Positions 1 to 13,220 of a stretch of 64,000 bases of DNA are shown piece by piece. How positions within the stretch are numbered: the first letter of the stretch is position 1; each line of letters opens with the position of its first letter. This DNA comes from Pseudomonadota bacterium. Lineage in GTDB: Bacteria; Pseudomonadota; Gammaproteobacteria; Burkholderiales; Rhodocyclaceae. The stretch lies in assembly GCA_963205435.1 (NCBI GenBank), contig CAUJIV010000028.1, positions 1 through 64,000 of the forward strand, in the 5' to 3' direction. The notes beneath the pieces are model-generated. The model was not told the origin of the DNA. It did no database searches and worked only from the letters and a program-made list of their open reading frames with translations. The translations under genes were made by a program, and so were the position numbers.

Positions 1-1
1 G

Positions 2-439
<438 letters not shown>

Positions 440-445
440 AGAGGC

Positions 446-560
446 TAACCGCATTTGACGCCGAGGCCGCAAAGACGCAAATGGCGCAAAGATAAAGTTT
501 CCGTTCTTGCCTTTCTTTGCGTCCCTCGCGCCTTCGCGGCCTTCGCGTAGAAAGAGGTTG
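446..560. repeat. Intergenic long imperfect palindrome, copy A
   Basis: Left arm taaccgcatttgacgccgaggccgcaaagacgcaaatggcgcaaag pairs imperfectly with ctttgcgtccctcgcgccttcgcggccttcgcgtagaaagaggttg; same architecture and core words as 3823-3934. Confidence 0.75.
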
Positions 561-565
561 CAGCG

Positions 566-2551
<1,986 letters not shown>

Positions 2552-2601
2552 GCGCGGGCTGCGTGCTATTCTGAAAAGCTGATTTCTTGCGGAGTTCCGC
2601 C

Positions 2602-3729
2602 GTGCCCAGCCTGATGTCGGACGTCCCCGCCGCGGGACTGCTCGAATACTCGGTCGTCTACACCGACCGCGCCCTCAACCACATGTCGGTCCCCTTCCAG
2701 GGCGTCATGCGCGACATCTCGGCCATCCTGAAGGAAGCCTACCAGGCGCGCGCGGCGATCGTCGTGCCGGGCAGCGGCACCTTCGGCATGGAGGCGGTGG
2801 CGCGCCAGTTCGCCGGCGGCCGCAAGTGCCTGGTCATCCGCAACGGCTGGTTCAGCTACCGCTGGAGCCAGATCTTCGCGGCGGGAAAGATTCCCTCCGC
2901 CGAGGTCGTGCTCAAGGCGCGCCCGGTCGCCGGCGGACGGCAGGCGCCCTTCGCGCCGCCGCTGGTCGACGAGGTGGTGGCGGCCATCCGCGCCGAGAAG
3001 CCCGAGCTCGTCTTCGCGCCGCATGTCGAGACCGCCTCCGGCATCCTCCTGCCCGACGCCTACCTCGAGGCCGTCGGCGCGGCGGCGCGCCAGGCCGGCG
3101 CCCTCTTCGTGCTCGACTGCATCGCCTCGGGCGCGATGTGGGTGGACATGGCGGCGCGCGGCGTCGACATCCTCATCAGCGCGCCGCAGAAGGGCTGGAG
3201 CGGCCCCGCCTGCTGCGGCCTCGTCATGCTCGGCGAGCGCGCGCGCGAGCGCATCGAGTCGACCGCCAGCAGCAGTTACGCCGCCGACCTGAGGAAGTGG
3301 CTGCAGATCATGGAAGCCTACGAGGGCGGCGGCCACGCCTACCACGCCACGCTGGCCACCGACGCGCTGGCCGGCGTCGCCCGCGCCATGCGCGAGACGC
3401 GCGACTGGGGCCTGGCGCGGGCGCGCGAGGCGCAGGCCGGGCTCGGCGCGCAGGTGCGCGCGCTGCTCGCCGCGCGCGGCTTCGCCAGCGTCGCCGCGCC
3501 GGGCTTCGAGGCGCCGGGCGTGGTGGTCAGCTACACCGACGACGCCGGCATCCGCTCCGGCGAGAAATTCATCGGCCAGGGCCTGCAGACCGCCTCGGGC
3601 GTGCCGCTGATGTGCGACGAGCCGGAGGACTTCAGCACCTTCCGCATCGGCCTCTTCGGCCTCGACAAGCTGCAGCATGTCGAGCGCACCGTGCAGCGCC
3701 TCGCCGACGTGCTCGATCGCATCGGCTGA
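2602..3729 (+). CDS. Class V aminotransferase (alanine-glyoxylate / serine-pyruvate aminotransferase-like)
   Basis: GSGTFGMEAVARQF, LFVLDCIASGAMWVDMAARGVDILISAPQKGWSGPA (PLP lysine region). Start uncertain among TTG 2587, GTG 2602 and ATG 2614. Confidence 0.85.
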   Translation: MPSLMSDVPAAGLLEYSVVYTDRALNHMSVPFQGVMRDISAILKEAYQARAAIVVPGSGTFGMEAVARQFAGGRKCLVIRNGWFSYRWSQIFAAGKIPSAEVVLKARPVAGGRQAPFAPPLVDEVVAAIRAEKPELVFAPHVETASGILLPDAYLEAVGAAARQAGALFVLDCIASGAMWVDMAARGVDILISAPQKGWSGPACCGLVMLGERARERIESTASSSYAADLRKWLQIMEAYEGGGHAYHATLATDALAGVARAMRETRDWGLARAREAQAGLGAQVRALLAARGFASVAAPGFEAPGVVVSYTDDAGIRSGEKFIGQGLQTASGVPLMCDEPEDFSTFRIGLFGLDKLQHVERTVQRLADVLDRIG

Positions 3730-3822
3730 GCCGCCGCTGCGGCGGAAGCTTGGACCGCCTTCCGGTCTCGCCCTATCGCCTGAAGGCGAGCCTGCGGATT
3801 CCCGCGGTGTTCATGAAAAGCG

Positions 3823-3934
3823 AACCGCTTTCAACGCAAAGGACGCAAAGAGGCAAAGCGCGCAAAGAAACCAGGGGCGATTTGAAAATCTTTGCGCCCT
3901 TGGCGCCTTTGCGCTCTCTGCGTTGAAAGAGGTT
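3823..3934. repeat. Intergenic long imperfect palindrome, copy B
   Basis: aaccgctttcaacgcaaaggacgcaaagaggcaaagcgcgcaaag, ~22 nt spacer, ctttgcgcccttggcgcctttgcgctctctgcgttgaaagaggtt; arms are near reverse complements over ~45 nt. Confidence 0.85.
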
Positions 3935-3980
3935 GCCCGCTGACAGGCGGCACGACCCCCGGGCAATCCGCGGCAAGCCG

Positions 3981-4381
3981 CTACAGCCGCTTGAAGCGCT
4001 GGCCCAGCTTCTCGTGGATGCGGCTGGCCCAGTCGGCCGCCGTGATGTTGATGCCGAGCGCCGCCTTGGAGACGACCTCGACGCGGGTGTGTCCCCTGGT
4101 GCCGATGCGCTCGACGAAGATGGCGACGCGCTCGCCCCAGCTGAAGGCCGAGGCCCCGCTCTCGACCACCATGTAGCCCTGCGCCATGTTGTCGGCGCCG
4201 ACCTTGAGGCCGAGGTCGCCGAGGACCGCCGGCAGGGCCGCCCACACCTTGTCGAAAGGCGCGGCATAGCTGACGATGACGCCGCTGCCCCGGTCGGCGC
4301 GCGCGTCGGCGACCGTCGAGCAGCCGGCCGTGGCCAGCGCGCCGCCGCCGGCCGCCAGCAGCGCAAGGAATGCCCTTCTTC

Positions 4382-4385
<4 letters not shown>
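3981..4385 (-). CDS. Predicted lipoprotein of unknown function
   Basis: [28 protein letters not shown]... with signal peptide and lipobox-like ATAGC. Confidence 0.65.
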
Positions 4386-4888
<503 letters not shown>

Positions 4889-4943
4889 GTCCGGATTCTA
4901 CTGCCATGCGGCGGCGCGCAGGCCGGCGGATTACAATGCCGCC

Positions 4944-5783
4944 ATGGGCTTCACTAACGATTTAGCTGCCGCCTGGGCGCGCAACGACTCGCTGCTCTGC
5001 GTCGGGCTCGACCCGGATCCGGCGCGCTTTCCCGCCGCCCTGCGCGGCCGCGGCGACGCCATCCTCGAGTTCTGCCGCGCCATCGTCGACGCCACCGCCG
5101 ACCTCGCCTGCGCCTTCAAGCCGCAGATCGCCTACTTCGCCGCCCACCGCGCCGAGGACCAGCTCGAGGCGCTGATCCGCCACATCCACGAGAAGCATCC
5201 CGGCATCCCGGTGATCCTCGACGCCAAGCGCGGCGACATCGGCGCCACCGCCGAGCAGTACGCGCGCGAGGCCTTCGAGCGCTACGGAGCCGACGCCCTG
5301 ACGGTGAATCCCTACATGGGCTACGACTCGATCGAGCCCTACCTCGCCTGGCGCGATCGCGGCGTGATCATCCTCTGCCGCACCTCGAACGCCGGCGGCG
5401 CGGACCTGCAGTTCCTCGACGTCGATGGCGCAGGCGGCAGGAAGCGGCTCTACCAGCACGTCGCCGAGCTGGTGGCGACGAAGTGGAACGCCGGCGGCCA
5501 GTGCGCGCTGGTGGTCGGCGCCACCTTCCCGGCCGAGCTGGCCGAGGTGCGCCGCATTGTTGGCGATCTGCCGCTGCTGGTGCCGGGCATCGGCGCCCAG
5601 GGCGGCGACATCGAGGCCACCGTCAAGGCCGGGCGGACGGCGGCCGGCACGGGGCTGATGATCAACTCCTCGCGCGCCATCCTCTACGCCGGCACGGGCA
5701 AGAATGCGGACGAGGTCTACGCCGCCGCCGCGCGACAGGCGGCGCTGGAAACGCGGGATGCGATCAATCGCTGGCGGGGCTGA
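4944..5783 (+). CDS. pyrF: Orotidine 5'-phosphate decarboxylase (type 2)
   Basis: [49 protein letters not shown]. Confidence 0.95.
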   Translation: MGFTNDLAAAWARNDSLLCVGLDPDPARFPAALRGRGDAILEFCRAIVDATADLACAFKPQIAYFAAHRAEDQLEALIRHIHEKHPGIPVILDAKRGDIGATAEQYAREAFERYGADALTVNPYMGYDSIEPYLAWRDRGVIILCRTSNAGGADLQFLDVDGAGGRKRLYQHVAELVATKWNAGGQCALVVGATFPAELAEVRRIVGDLPLLVPGIGAQGGDIEATVKAGRTAAGTGLMINSSRAILYAGTGKNADEVYAAAARQAALETRDAINRWRG

Positions 5784-5848
5784 GCGCGGCAAGGCGCGGC
5801 CAGCCTATCGAAGAGCCTGACGAACCGATCAGGCAGCAGCCCGCATAC

Positions 5849-6166
5849 TCATCCCGCCTCGCGCAGCATCCGCGGCACCTCGCGACAGCTCATGACCTCG
5901 ACGCCGCTGCGGGAGTAGCTCTCGTCGCCGCCATAGAGCAGCCAAGGCATATGCGCCTCTCCCGCAGCGAAGCGCGCGCTCTTGAGCGCGGCGCGGATGT
6001 AGTCCTGCGTCACCGTGGCGCCCGACTTGATTTCCACCGTCTGCAGCCGTCCCTCGCGCTCGAAGACGATGTCGGCCTCGTTGCCGCCATTGTCGCGCCA
6101 GAAGTAGAGATCGGCGGGCTGCCCGGCGTGGAAGCGCGCTTTACAGATTGGCGATTGCATCGTCAA
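5849..6166 (-). pseudogene. C-terminal remnant of a DUF4143-type AAA+ ATPase
   Basis: KARFHAGQPADLYFWRDNGGNEADIVFEREGRLQTVEIKSGATVTQDYIRAAL resembles the C-terminal nuclease-like part of DUF4143 ATPases; no Walker A/B region upstream, where lgt begins. Confidence 0.65.
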
Positions 6167-6174
6167 TCTGTAAA
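6140..6174. repeat. Near-perfect palindrome at the truncated end of the DUF4143 remnant
   Basis: tttacagattggcgat tgc atcgtcaatctgtaaa: 16-nt arms with one mismatch and a 3-nt loop. Confidence 0.85.
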
Positions 6175-6193
6175 AAACTGTCGCCTTGCCGCC

Positions 6194-6985
6194 CTACCTG
6201 GCCGCAGCCCTGTTCGCCCAGACCATCATCACGATGCCGGCAGCAATCATCGGCAGGGAGAGCCACTGGCCCATGCTGACCGTGTAGCTGAGGCCGAAGA
6301 TGCCGGCGTCGGGCTCGCGGAAGAATTCCGCGACGAAGCGCACGGCGCCGTAGCCGGCGAGGAACATGCCGGACACCGCGCCGGTGGCGCGCGGCCTGCC
6401 CGAGAACCACCACAGCACGGCGAACAGCACGACGCCCTCGAGGAAGGCCTGGTAGAGCTGCGACGGGTGGCGCGGCAGGGCGTCGACATGGGGGAAGACC
6501 ATCGCCCAGGGCAGGGAGGGGTCGGCCGGGCGGCCCCACAGCTCGCCGTTGATGAAGTTGCCGAGGCGGCCGAAGCCCAGCCCCGGCGGCACCAGCGGCG
6601 CGATGAAGTCGGTCAGCGCCAGCCAGGCCACCTTGCGCCGGCGCGCGTAGAGCGCCAGCGCCGCCAGCACGCCGAGGAAGCCGCCGTGGAAGCTCATGCC
6701 GCCCTTCCACACGGCGAGGATCTCCAGCGGCCGGGCGAGGTAGTAGGCCGGCTCGTAGAACAGCACCTGGCCGAGCCGGCCGCCGATCACCACGCCGAGC
6801 ACGCCGTAGAAGAGCAGGTCGTCGAGATCCTTCGCCGTCCACGGCAGGTCGGGGCGGCGGGCGATGCGCCGGCGGCCGAGCAGGATGACGGCGACGAAGC
6901 CGGCGAGGTACATCAGGCCGTACCAGCGCACCGACAGCGGGCCGAGGGAAAAGGCCACCGGATCGATGTGGGGATAGGTCAGCAC
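6194..6985 (-). CDS. lgt: Prolipoprotein diacylglyceryl transferase
   Basis: 263 aa; [64 protein letters not shown]. Confidence 0.95.
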   Translation of the reverse strand: MLTYPHIDPVAFSLGPLSVRWYGLMYLAGFVAVILLGRRRIARRPDLPWTAKDLDDLLFYGVLGVVIGGRLGQVLFYEPAYYLARPLEILAVWKGGMSFHGGFLGVLAALALYARRRKVAWLALTDFIAPLVPPGLGFGRLGNFINGELWGRPADPSLPWAMVFPHVDALPRHPSQLYQAFLEGVVLFAVLWWFSGRPRATGAVSGMFLAGYGAVRFVAEFFREPDAGIFGLSYTVSMGQWLSLPMIAAGIVMMVWANRAAAR

Positions 6986-6997
6986 GCCGCGAGCGTT

Positions 6998-7021
6998 GGG
7001 CTAAAATCCGGATTCTAGCCC
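6998..7021. promoter_or_regulatory. 24-bp near-perfect palindrome in the lgt/ilvD divergent intergenic region; possible operator or promoter element
   Basis: GGGCTAaAATCC|GGATTcTAGCCC; contains a TAAAAT -10-like hexamer; ilvD start follows at 7033. Confidence 0.45.
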
Positions 7022-7032
7022 AGGAGCCCGTC

Positions 7033-8886
7033 ATGCCCGAGTACCGTTCCCGCACTTCCACCCACGGCCGCAACATGGCCGGCGCGCGCGCGCTGTGGCG
7101 CGCCACCGGCATCAAGGAGAGCGACTTCGGCAAGCCGATCATCGCCGTGGTCAACTCCTTCACCCAGTTCGTGCCCGGCCACGTGCACCTGAAGAACATG
7201 GGCCAGCTGGTGGCGCGCGAGATCGAGAAGGCCGGCGGCATCGGCAAGGAGTTCAACACCATCGCCGTCGACGACGGCATCGCCATGGGCCACGACGGCA
7301 TGCTCTACTCGCTGCCCTCGCGCGAGCTGATCGCCGACTCGGTCGAGTACATGATCAACGCCCACACCGTCGACGCCATGGTGTGCATCTCCAACTGCGA
7401 CAAGATCACGCCGGGCATGCTGCTGGCGGCGATGCGGCTCAACATCCCGACGATCTTCGTCTCCGGCGGGCCGATGGAGGCGGGCAAGGTGAAGTGGCAC
7501 GGCAAGCTGCGCGCCATCAACCTGATCGACGCCATCTACGAGTCGGCCGACCCGCACAACACGGACGCCGAGGTGCACGACATCGAGAGCTCGGCCTGCC
7601 CGACCTGCGGCTCCTGCTCGGGCATGTTCACCGCCAACTCGATGAACTGCCTGACCGAGGCGATGGGGCTGGCCCTGCCCGGCAACGGCTCGCTGCTGGC
7701 CACCCACGCCGACCGCGAGAAGCTGTTCGTCAAGGCCGGCAGCCTGATCGTCGAGATGGCGCGGCGCTGGTACGACAAGGGCGACGACTCGGTGCTGCCG
7801 CGCTCGATCGCCACCTTCGAGGCCTTCGAGAACGCCATGACGCTGGACATCGCCATGGGCGGCTCGAGCAACACCGTGCTGCACCTCCTCGCCGCGGCGC
7901 AGGAGGCCGGCGTGAACTTCACCATGGCCGACATCGACCGCCTGTCGCGGCGCGTGCCCAACCTCGTCAAGGTGGCGCCGACCATCGACACCTACCACAT
8001 GGAGGACGTGCACCGCGCCGGCGGCATCATGGCCATCCTCGGCGAGCTGGACCGCGCCGGCCTGATCCACCGCGATTGCCGCGCCGCCCTCTACCCGACC
8101 CTCGGCGAGATGATCGACTGCTGCGACGTGCTGCGCAACGACGACCCGGCGGTGCACAAGTTCTACCGCGCCGCGCCGGGCGGCATCCCGACCCAGGTCG
8201 CCTTCTCGCAGTGGCGCCGCTACCCGACGCTCGACCTCGACCGCGTCAACGGCTGCATCCGCGACCGCGCCCACGCCTACACCGAGGAGGGCGGGCTGGC
8301 CGTGCTCTTCGGCAACATCGCCGAGAAGGGCTGCATCGTCAAGACCGCCGGCGTCGACGAGAGCATCTGGAAGTTCACCGGCCGCGCCCGCGTCTGCGAG
8401 TCGCAGGAGGAGGCGGTGGACAGGATCCTCGGCGGCAAGATCGTCGCCGGCGACCTCGTCGTCATCCGCTACGAGGGGCCGAAGGGCGGCCCCGGCATGC
8501 AGGAGATGCTCTACCCGACCTCCTACCTGAAGTCGATGGGCCTCGGCGCGGCCTGCGCCCTGCTCACCGACGGCCGCTTCTCCGGCGGCACTTCGGGGCT
8601 GTCGATCGGCCACGCCTCGCCCGAGGCGGCCTCGGGCGGCGCCATCGCCCTGGTCGAGGAGGGCGACACCATCGAGATCGACATCCACGCGCGGCGCATC
8701 CACCTCGCCGTCAGCGACGCCGAGCTGGCGCAGCGCAGGAAGCGGATGGAGGCGAAGGGCAAGGCGGCGTGGAAGCCGGCCAGCCGCAAGCGCGTCGTCT
8801 CCGGCGCGCTGCGCGCCTACGCCGTGATGACGACCAGCGCCGACACCGGCGCCGTGCGGGACGTCAGCCAGATTGAGCACCGCTGA
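7033..8886 (+). CDS. ilvD: Dihydroxy-acid dehydratase
   Basis: 617 aa; [65 protein letters not shown]. Confidence 0.97.
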   Translation: MPEYRSRTSTHGRNMAGARALWRATGIKESDFGKPIIAVVNSFTQFVPGHVHLKNMGQLVAREIEKAGGIGKEFNTIAVDDGIAMGHDGMLYSLPSRELIADSVEYMINAHTVDAMVCISNCDKITPGMLLAAMRLNIPTIFVSGGPMEAGKVKWHGKLRAINLIDAIYESADPHNTDAEVHDIESSACPTCGSCSGMFTANSMNCLTEAMGLALPGNGSLLATHADREKLFVKAGSLIVEMARRWYDKGDDSVLPRSIATFEAFENAMTLDIAMGGSSNTVLHLLAAAQEAGVNFTMADIDRLSRRVPNLVKVAPTIDTYHMEDVHRAGGIMAILGELDRAGLIHRDCRAALYPTLGEMIDCCDVLRNDDPAVHKFYRAAPGGIPTQVAFSQWRRYPTLDLDRVNGCIRDRAHAYTEEGGLAVLFGNIAEKGCIVKTAGVDESIWKFTGRARVCESQEEAVDRILGGKIVAGDLVVIRYEGPKGGPGMQEMLYPTSYLKSMGLGAACALLTDGRFSGGTSGLSIGHASPEAASGGAIALVEEGDTIEIDIHARRIHLAVSDAELAQRRKRMEAKGKAAWKPASRKRVVSGALRAYAVMTTSADTGAVRDVSQIEHR

Positions 8887-9304
8887 GACTTTCGAGCAGC
8901 TGAGCGGCGGGCGGCTGTGGAGCCTGCTCTCCTGGCAGCAGCTCGCCGAATTTTGGGCGCGCCTCGACCGCGGCGCCGGCTGGTATCTCTATGCAGTCGG
9001 CGAGCCACCGCCGGTAGCGCCGGCCAACGCCGGGGAAGTCGACGCCTTCGTCGCGCGCATCGACGAGTTGCTGCGCCGCGAGCACCTGCACGACTACTGC
9101 GGCATCGTCTATGCCGACGACCTCGAGCAGCCGCGGCTGGTGAAGATCTACGACCCGAACAACCTCGGCAGCTCCTGCGGCACCGGCAAGCACCCGCATC
9201 CGCCGGGCTGGATCATGAGCCGCCTGCCGCCAACCGAGCTGGCGCGGCCCGGTCCGCTGCCGGAATCGCGCAAGCGCTGGTGGCGCGCGCTGTTCGCCCG
9301 CTGA
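8873..9304 (+). CDS. Conserved hypothetical protein
   Basis: 143 aa, good codon usage, 14-bp overlap with ilvD end; [27 protein letters not shown]. Confidence 0.7.
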   Translation: MSTAETFEQLSGGRLWSLLSWQQLAEFWARLDRGAGWYLYAVGEPPPVAPANAGEVDAFVARIDELLRREHLHDYCGIVYADDLEQPRLVKIYDPNNLGSSCGTGKHPHPPGWIMSRLPPTELARPGPLPESRKRWWRALFAR

Positions 9305-9347
9305 GCCAGCGGCCGCCCGCGCGCCGGTTCTTTCTGAAAGCCCCGCC

Positions 9348-11393
9348 ATGAGCAACCGCCTCGCCGGCGAGACCTCGCCCTATCTTCAGCAACACGCGGA
9401 AAATCCCGTCGATTGGCATCCCTGGGGCGAGGAAGCGCTGGCCCTGGCGAAACGCGAGGACAAGCCCATCCTGCTGTCGATCGGCTACTCGGCCTGCCAC
9501 TGGTGCCATGTCATGGCGCACGAGTCCTTCGAAGACGCCGAGGTGGCGGCCGAGATGAACCGCCTGTTCGTGAACATCAAGGTCGACCGCGAGGAACGGC
9601 CCGACCTCGACCAGATCTACCAGGCGGCGCACCAGATGCTCACCGGCCGCGCCGGCGGCTGGCCGCTGACGATGTTCCTCGCCCCGGACGGCATGCCCTT
9701 CTACGGCGGCACCTATTTCCCGAAGGCGCCGCGCTACGGCCTGCCCGGCTTCGCCGGCCTGTGCCGGCAGGTGGCCGAGGCCTGGCACACGCGCCGCGCC
9801 GACTTCGCCCGCCAGGACGAGGCGCTGCGACGCGCGCTCGCCGCGCTGGCGGAGGGTGCGCCCGAGAAGGGAGCGCTGACGGCGGCGCCGCTCGAACTGG
9901 CGGTCGCGCGCGCCGCCGAGGCCTACGACGCGCAGCACGGCGGCTATCGCGGCGCGCCGAAATTCCCCCACCCCTTCGATCTCGAACTGCTGCTGCGCCG
10001 CCATGCCGCGACGCAGGACGCGCGCTGCGGCGAGATGGCGCTCGCCACTTTGCGCCGCATGGCCGAAGGGGGCATCTACGACCAGCTCGGCGGCGGCTTC
10101 TGCCGCTACAGCGTTGACGAGCGCTGGGAGATCCCGCACTTCGAGAAAATGCTCTACGACAACGGGCCGCTGCTGCGCCTCTGCGCGGACGCCTGGCTGG
10201 CGAGCGGCGAGCCGCTGTTCCGCCGCGTCGCCGAGGAGACCGCCGCCTGGGTGCTGCGCGAGATGCAGTCGCCCGAGGGCGGCTACTGGTCCTCGCTCGA
10301 CGCCGACTCGGAAGGCGAGGAGGGCCGCTTCTACGTGTGGAGGCCCGAAGAGGCGCGCAGCCTGCTCACGGCCGAGGAATACGCCGTGCTGGCGCCGCAT
10401 TACGGCCTCGACCGGCCAGCCAATTTCGAGGGAGAGCGCTGGCACCTGCATGTGGCGCGGCCGCTGGCGGAGATCGCACGCGATCTGGGCAAGCCGCTCG
10501 AGGATTGCGAGCGGCGGCTGCATTCGGCCCGCCAGAAGCTCTTCGAGGCGCGCGAGCGGCGCGTTCGCCCCGGCCGCGACGAGAAGGTCCTCACCGCCTG
10601 GAACGCGCTGATGATCGAGGGCATGGCACGCGCCGGCCGCGTCTTCGGCCGCGAGGACTGGCTCGACTCGGCGCGGCGCGCCATGGATTTCGTGCGCGGC
10701 GCGCTCTGGAAGAACGGCCGCCTGCTCGCCACCTGCAAGGACGGCCGCGCCCACCTCGACGCCTACCTCGACGATTACGCCTTCCTGCTGAAGGCGGCGC
10801 TGGAGCTGCTGCAGGCGCGCTTCGACGCCGATCTGCTCGCCTTCGCCGAGAGGCTCGCCGCCGACCTGCTCGAGCACTTCGAGGATGGTGCCGCCGGCGG
10901 CTTCTTCTTCACCCGCCACGACCACGAAGCGCTGATCCATCGCGTCAAGAGCGGCCACGACCATTCCACGCCCTCGGGCAACGGCGTCGCCGCCTTCGCC
11001 CTGCAGCGCCTCGGCCACCTGCTCGGCGAGACGCGCTACCTGGAGGCCGGCGAGCGCGCGGTGCGCCTGTACTATCCCGACATGGCGCGCCAGCCGGGCG
11101 GCTTCGCCAGCCTGCTGCTGGCGCTGGAGGAGGCGCTGCAGCCGCCCTCGGTGGTGATCCTGCGCGGACCGGCCGAGCAACTGACTGATTGGAAAAAGAA
11201 AATGGCGGGGTATTACTGGCCGTGGACGCTGCAGCTGGCGATTCCGCCAGCCGAGAGAAACTTGCCGGCCAGCCTCGACAAGCCCGTCACGGCCCTTGTC
11301 AACGCCTGGGCCTGCTCGGGCGTTAAATGCCTTGAGCCGATCGACGAGTTCTCTTGTCTGGAACGGGTTTGCAAGCGCCCGGAATTGTTTTAG
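9348..11393 (+). CDS. Thioredoxin-domain protein of the YyaL/SSP411 (DUF255) family
   Basis: [31 protein letters not shown]..., [33 protein letters not shown]. Confidence 0.95.
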   Translation: MSNRLAGETSPYLQQHAENPVDWHPWGEEALALAKREDKPILLSIGYSACHWCHVMAHESFEDAEVAAEMNRLFVNIKVDREERPDLDQIYQAAHQMLTGRAGGWPLTMFLAPDGMPFYGGTYFPKAPRYGLPGFAGLCRQVAEAWHTRRADFARQDEALRRALAALAEGAPEKGALTAAPLELAVARAAEAYDAQHGGYRGAPKFPHPFDLELLLRRHAATQDARCGEMALATLRRMAEGGIYDQLGGGFCRYSVDERWEIPHFEKMLYDNGPLLRLCADAWLASGEPLFRRVAEETAAWVLREMQSPEGGYWSSLDADSEGEEGRFYVWRPEEARSLLTAEEYAVLAPHYGLDRPANFEGERWHLHVARPLAEIARDLGKPLEDCERRLHSARQKLFEARERRVRPGRDEKVLTAWNALMIEGMARAGRVFGREDWLDSARRAMDFVRGALWKNGRLLATCKDGRAHLDAYLDDYAFLLKAALELLQARFDADLLAFAERLAADLLEHFEDGAAGGFFFTRHDHEALIHRVKSGHDHSTPSGNGVAAFALQRLGHLLGETRYLEAGERAVRLYYPDMARQPGGFASLLLALEEALQPPSVVILRGPAEQLTDWKKKMAGYYWPWTLQLAIPPAERNLPASLDKPVTALVNAWACSGVKCLEPIDEFSCLERVCKRPELF

Positions 11394-11434
11394 AGTATCG
11401 GCGTCGTCATCAACCTCATAGGAGAGCCAACGAG

Positions 11435-11746
11435 ATGAAACTTCTGAACGCCCTGGTGCTGGCAGCCGCCGGCCTGCTGATCGCCGGACAGGCCTCTGCC
11501 AACGAAGCCCTGGCCAAGGCCAAGAACTGCACGAGCTGCCATTCGGTCGACAAGAAGGTCGTTGGCCCGGCCTACAAGGATGTCGCCAAGAAATACGCCG
11601 GCCAGGCCGACGCCGCCGCCAAGCTCGAGGCGAAAGTGAAGAAGGGCGGCTCGGGCGTCTGGGGTTCGATTCCGATGCCGCCGAACGCTGCCGTTTCCGA
11701 TGCCGACATCCACACCCTCGTGGCCTGGGTTCTCAGCCTCAAGTAA
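11435..11746 (+). CDS. Small periplasmic c-type cytochrome (class I)
   Basis: Signal peptide MKLLNALVLAAAGLLIAGQASA, haem motif CTSCH, distal Met region GSIPMPPN. Confidence 0.92.
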   Translation: MKLLNALVLAAAGLLIAGQASANEALAKAKNCTSCHSVDKKVVGPAYKDVAKKYAGQADAAAKLEAKVKKGGSGVWGSIPMPPNAAVSDADIHTLVAWVLSLK

Positions 11747-11770
11747 CAAGCCTTTCCGGCTTTTGCCAGA

Positions 11771-11797
11771 AGCCAGCCTGCGGGCTGGCTTTTTTAT
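11771..11797 (+). terminator. Rho-independent terminator after cytochrome c gene
   Basis: AGCCAGCC tgcg GGCTGGCT followed by TTTTTATT. Confidence 0.9.
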
Positions 11798-11870
11798 TGA
11801 CACGATCCGGCACGAAAAGGACAATCCCAGCGCCTTCCTTCAAAAAAACAAGTCCACTTCCAAGGAGACG

Positions 11871-13157
11871 ATGACCATGCGATTCCCCGCCCATCTGCTC
11901 GGCCTCGCCGCCGCTTCCCTTCTCGCCCTGTCCGGCTGCGGCAAGGAAGCGCCGCCTCCGCCGCAGGCCGCCGCCCCGGCCGAGGCTCCGGCGAAGCCGG
12001 CGGTGACGGTGCGCATCGGCCATGTCGCGCCGCTGACCGGGCCGCAGGCGCATCTCGGCAAGGACAACGAGAACGGCGCCCGCCTCGCCATCGAGGAGGC
12101 GAATGCCAAGAAGCTGGAGATCGGCGGCGCCCTGGTGACCTTCGAGCTGCTCGGCGAGGACGACCAGGCCGACCCGAAGCAAGGCACGACGGTGGCGCAG
12201 AAGCTGATCGACGACAAGGCCAATGGCGTCATCGGCCACCTCAATTCCGGCACCACCATCCCGGCCTCGAAGCTGTACGCCGAAGCCGGCATTCCGCAGG
12301 TCTCGCCCTCGGCGACCAATCCGAAATACACGCAGCAGGGCTTCAAGACCGCCTTCCGCGTGATGGCCAACGACGAGCAGCAGGGCAAGGTGCTCGGCGG
12401 CTACGCCACGCACCAGCTCGGCGCGAAGAACATCGCCATCGTCGACGACCGCACCGCCTACGGCCAGGGCGTCGCCGACGAGTTCGAGAAGGCGGCCGTG
12501 GCCGGCGGCGCCAGGATCGTGGCACGCGAGTTCACCACCGACAAGGCCACCGACTTCGCCGCCATCCTCACCCGCATCAAGTCGAAGAAGCCGGACCTCA
12601 TCATGTACGGCGGCATGGACGCGCAGGCCGGGCCGATGGCGCAGCAGCTGAAGAAGCTCGGCATCCGGACCAAGATGATCTTCGCCGACGGCGGCTGCAC
12701 CACCGAGTTCCACAAGCTGGCCGGCGACGCATCGGAAGGCCACTATTGCTCGCTGCCCGGCGTGCCGCTGGAGAAGATGCCCGGCGGCCAGGCGTTCAAG
12801 GAAAAATACGCCAAGCGCTTCAACGTCGACATCCAGCTCTACGCGCCCTACTCCTACGACGCCGCCAACGTCATGATCGACGCCATGCAGCGCGCCGGCT
12901 CGGTCGAGCCGGCGAAGTATCTCGAAGCGCTGCCGAAGACCGCCTTCGACGGCGTCACCGCCCGCATCACCTTCGACGAAAAGGGCGACGTCAAGGACGG
13001 CGCCATCACGCTCTACGAGGCAAAGGACGGCAAGTGGCAGGCGCTGGAGACCATCGGCGGCGCGCCGGCGCCGGGCGGCGCCACGGGCGGAACGCCGGCG
13101 GCGGAGGCCGGCGCCGCGCCGACCCCGGCGGCAGCCGCAGCGGAAGAAAAGAAGTAG
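11871..13157 (+). CDS. livK: Branched-chain amino acid ABC transporter substrate-binding (lipo)protein
   Basis: Lipoprotein signal LLALSGCGKE; VRIGHVAPLTGPQAHLGKDNENGARLAIEEANA. Confidence 0.93.
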   Translation: MTMRFPAHLLGLAAASLLALSGCGKEAPPPPQAAAPAEAPAKPAVTVRIGHVAPLTGPQAHLGKDNENGARLAIEEANAKKLEIGGALVTFELLGEDDQADPKQGTTVAQKLIDDKANGVIGHLNSGTTIPASKLYAEAGIPQVSPSATNPKYTQQGFKTAFRVMANDEQQGKVLGGYATHQLGAKNIAIVDDRTAYGQGVADEFEKAAVAGGARIVAREFTTDKATDFAAILTRIKSKKPDLIMYGGMDAQAGPMAQQLKKLGIRTKMIFADGGCTTEFHKLAGDASEGHYCSLPGVPLEKMPGGQAFKEKYAKRFNVDIQLYAPYSYDAANVMIDAMQRAGSVEPAKYLEALPKTAFDGVTARITFDEKGDVKDGAITLYEAKDGKWQALETIGGAPAPGGATGGTPAAEAGAAPTPAAAAAEEKK

Positions 13158-13176
13158 GCGGCATCCGCGCCCTGCG

Positions 13177-13198
13177 AACGGCACCCTCGGGTGCCGTT
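13177..13198 (+). terminator. Stem-loop between livK and livH (attenuator/partial terminator or 3'-end stabiliser)
   Basis: AACGGCACC ctcg GGTGCCGTT, perfect 9-bp stem, only a short T run after. Confidence 0.5.
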
Positions 13199-13220
13199 TG
13201 TTCATCCGCAAGCCAGCGAC

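Noticed and set aside
6140-6174. Palindrome considered as a Rho-independent terminator
   Set aside because: A-run follows on the plus strand, so for the minus-strand gene the T-run precedes the stem; wrong polarity for a terminator on either strand
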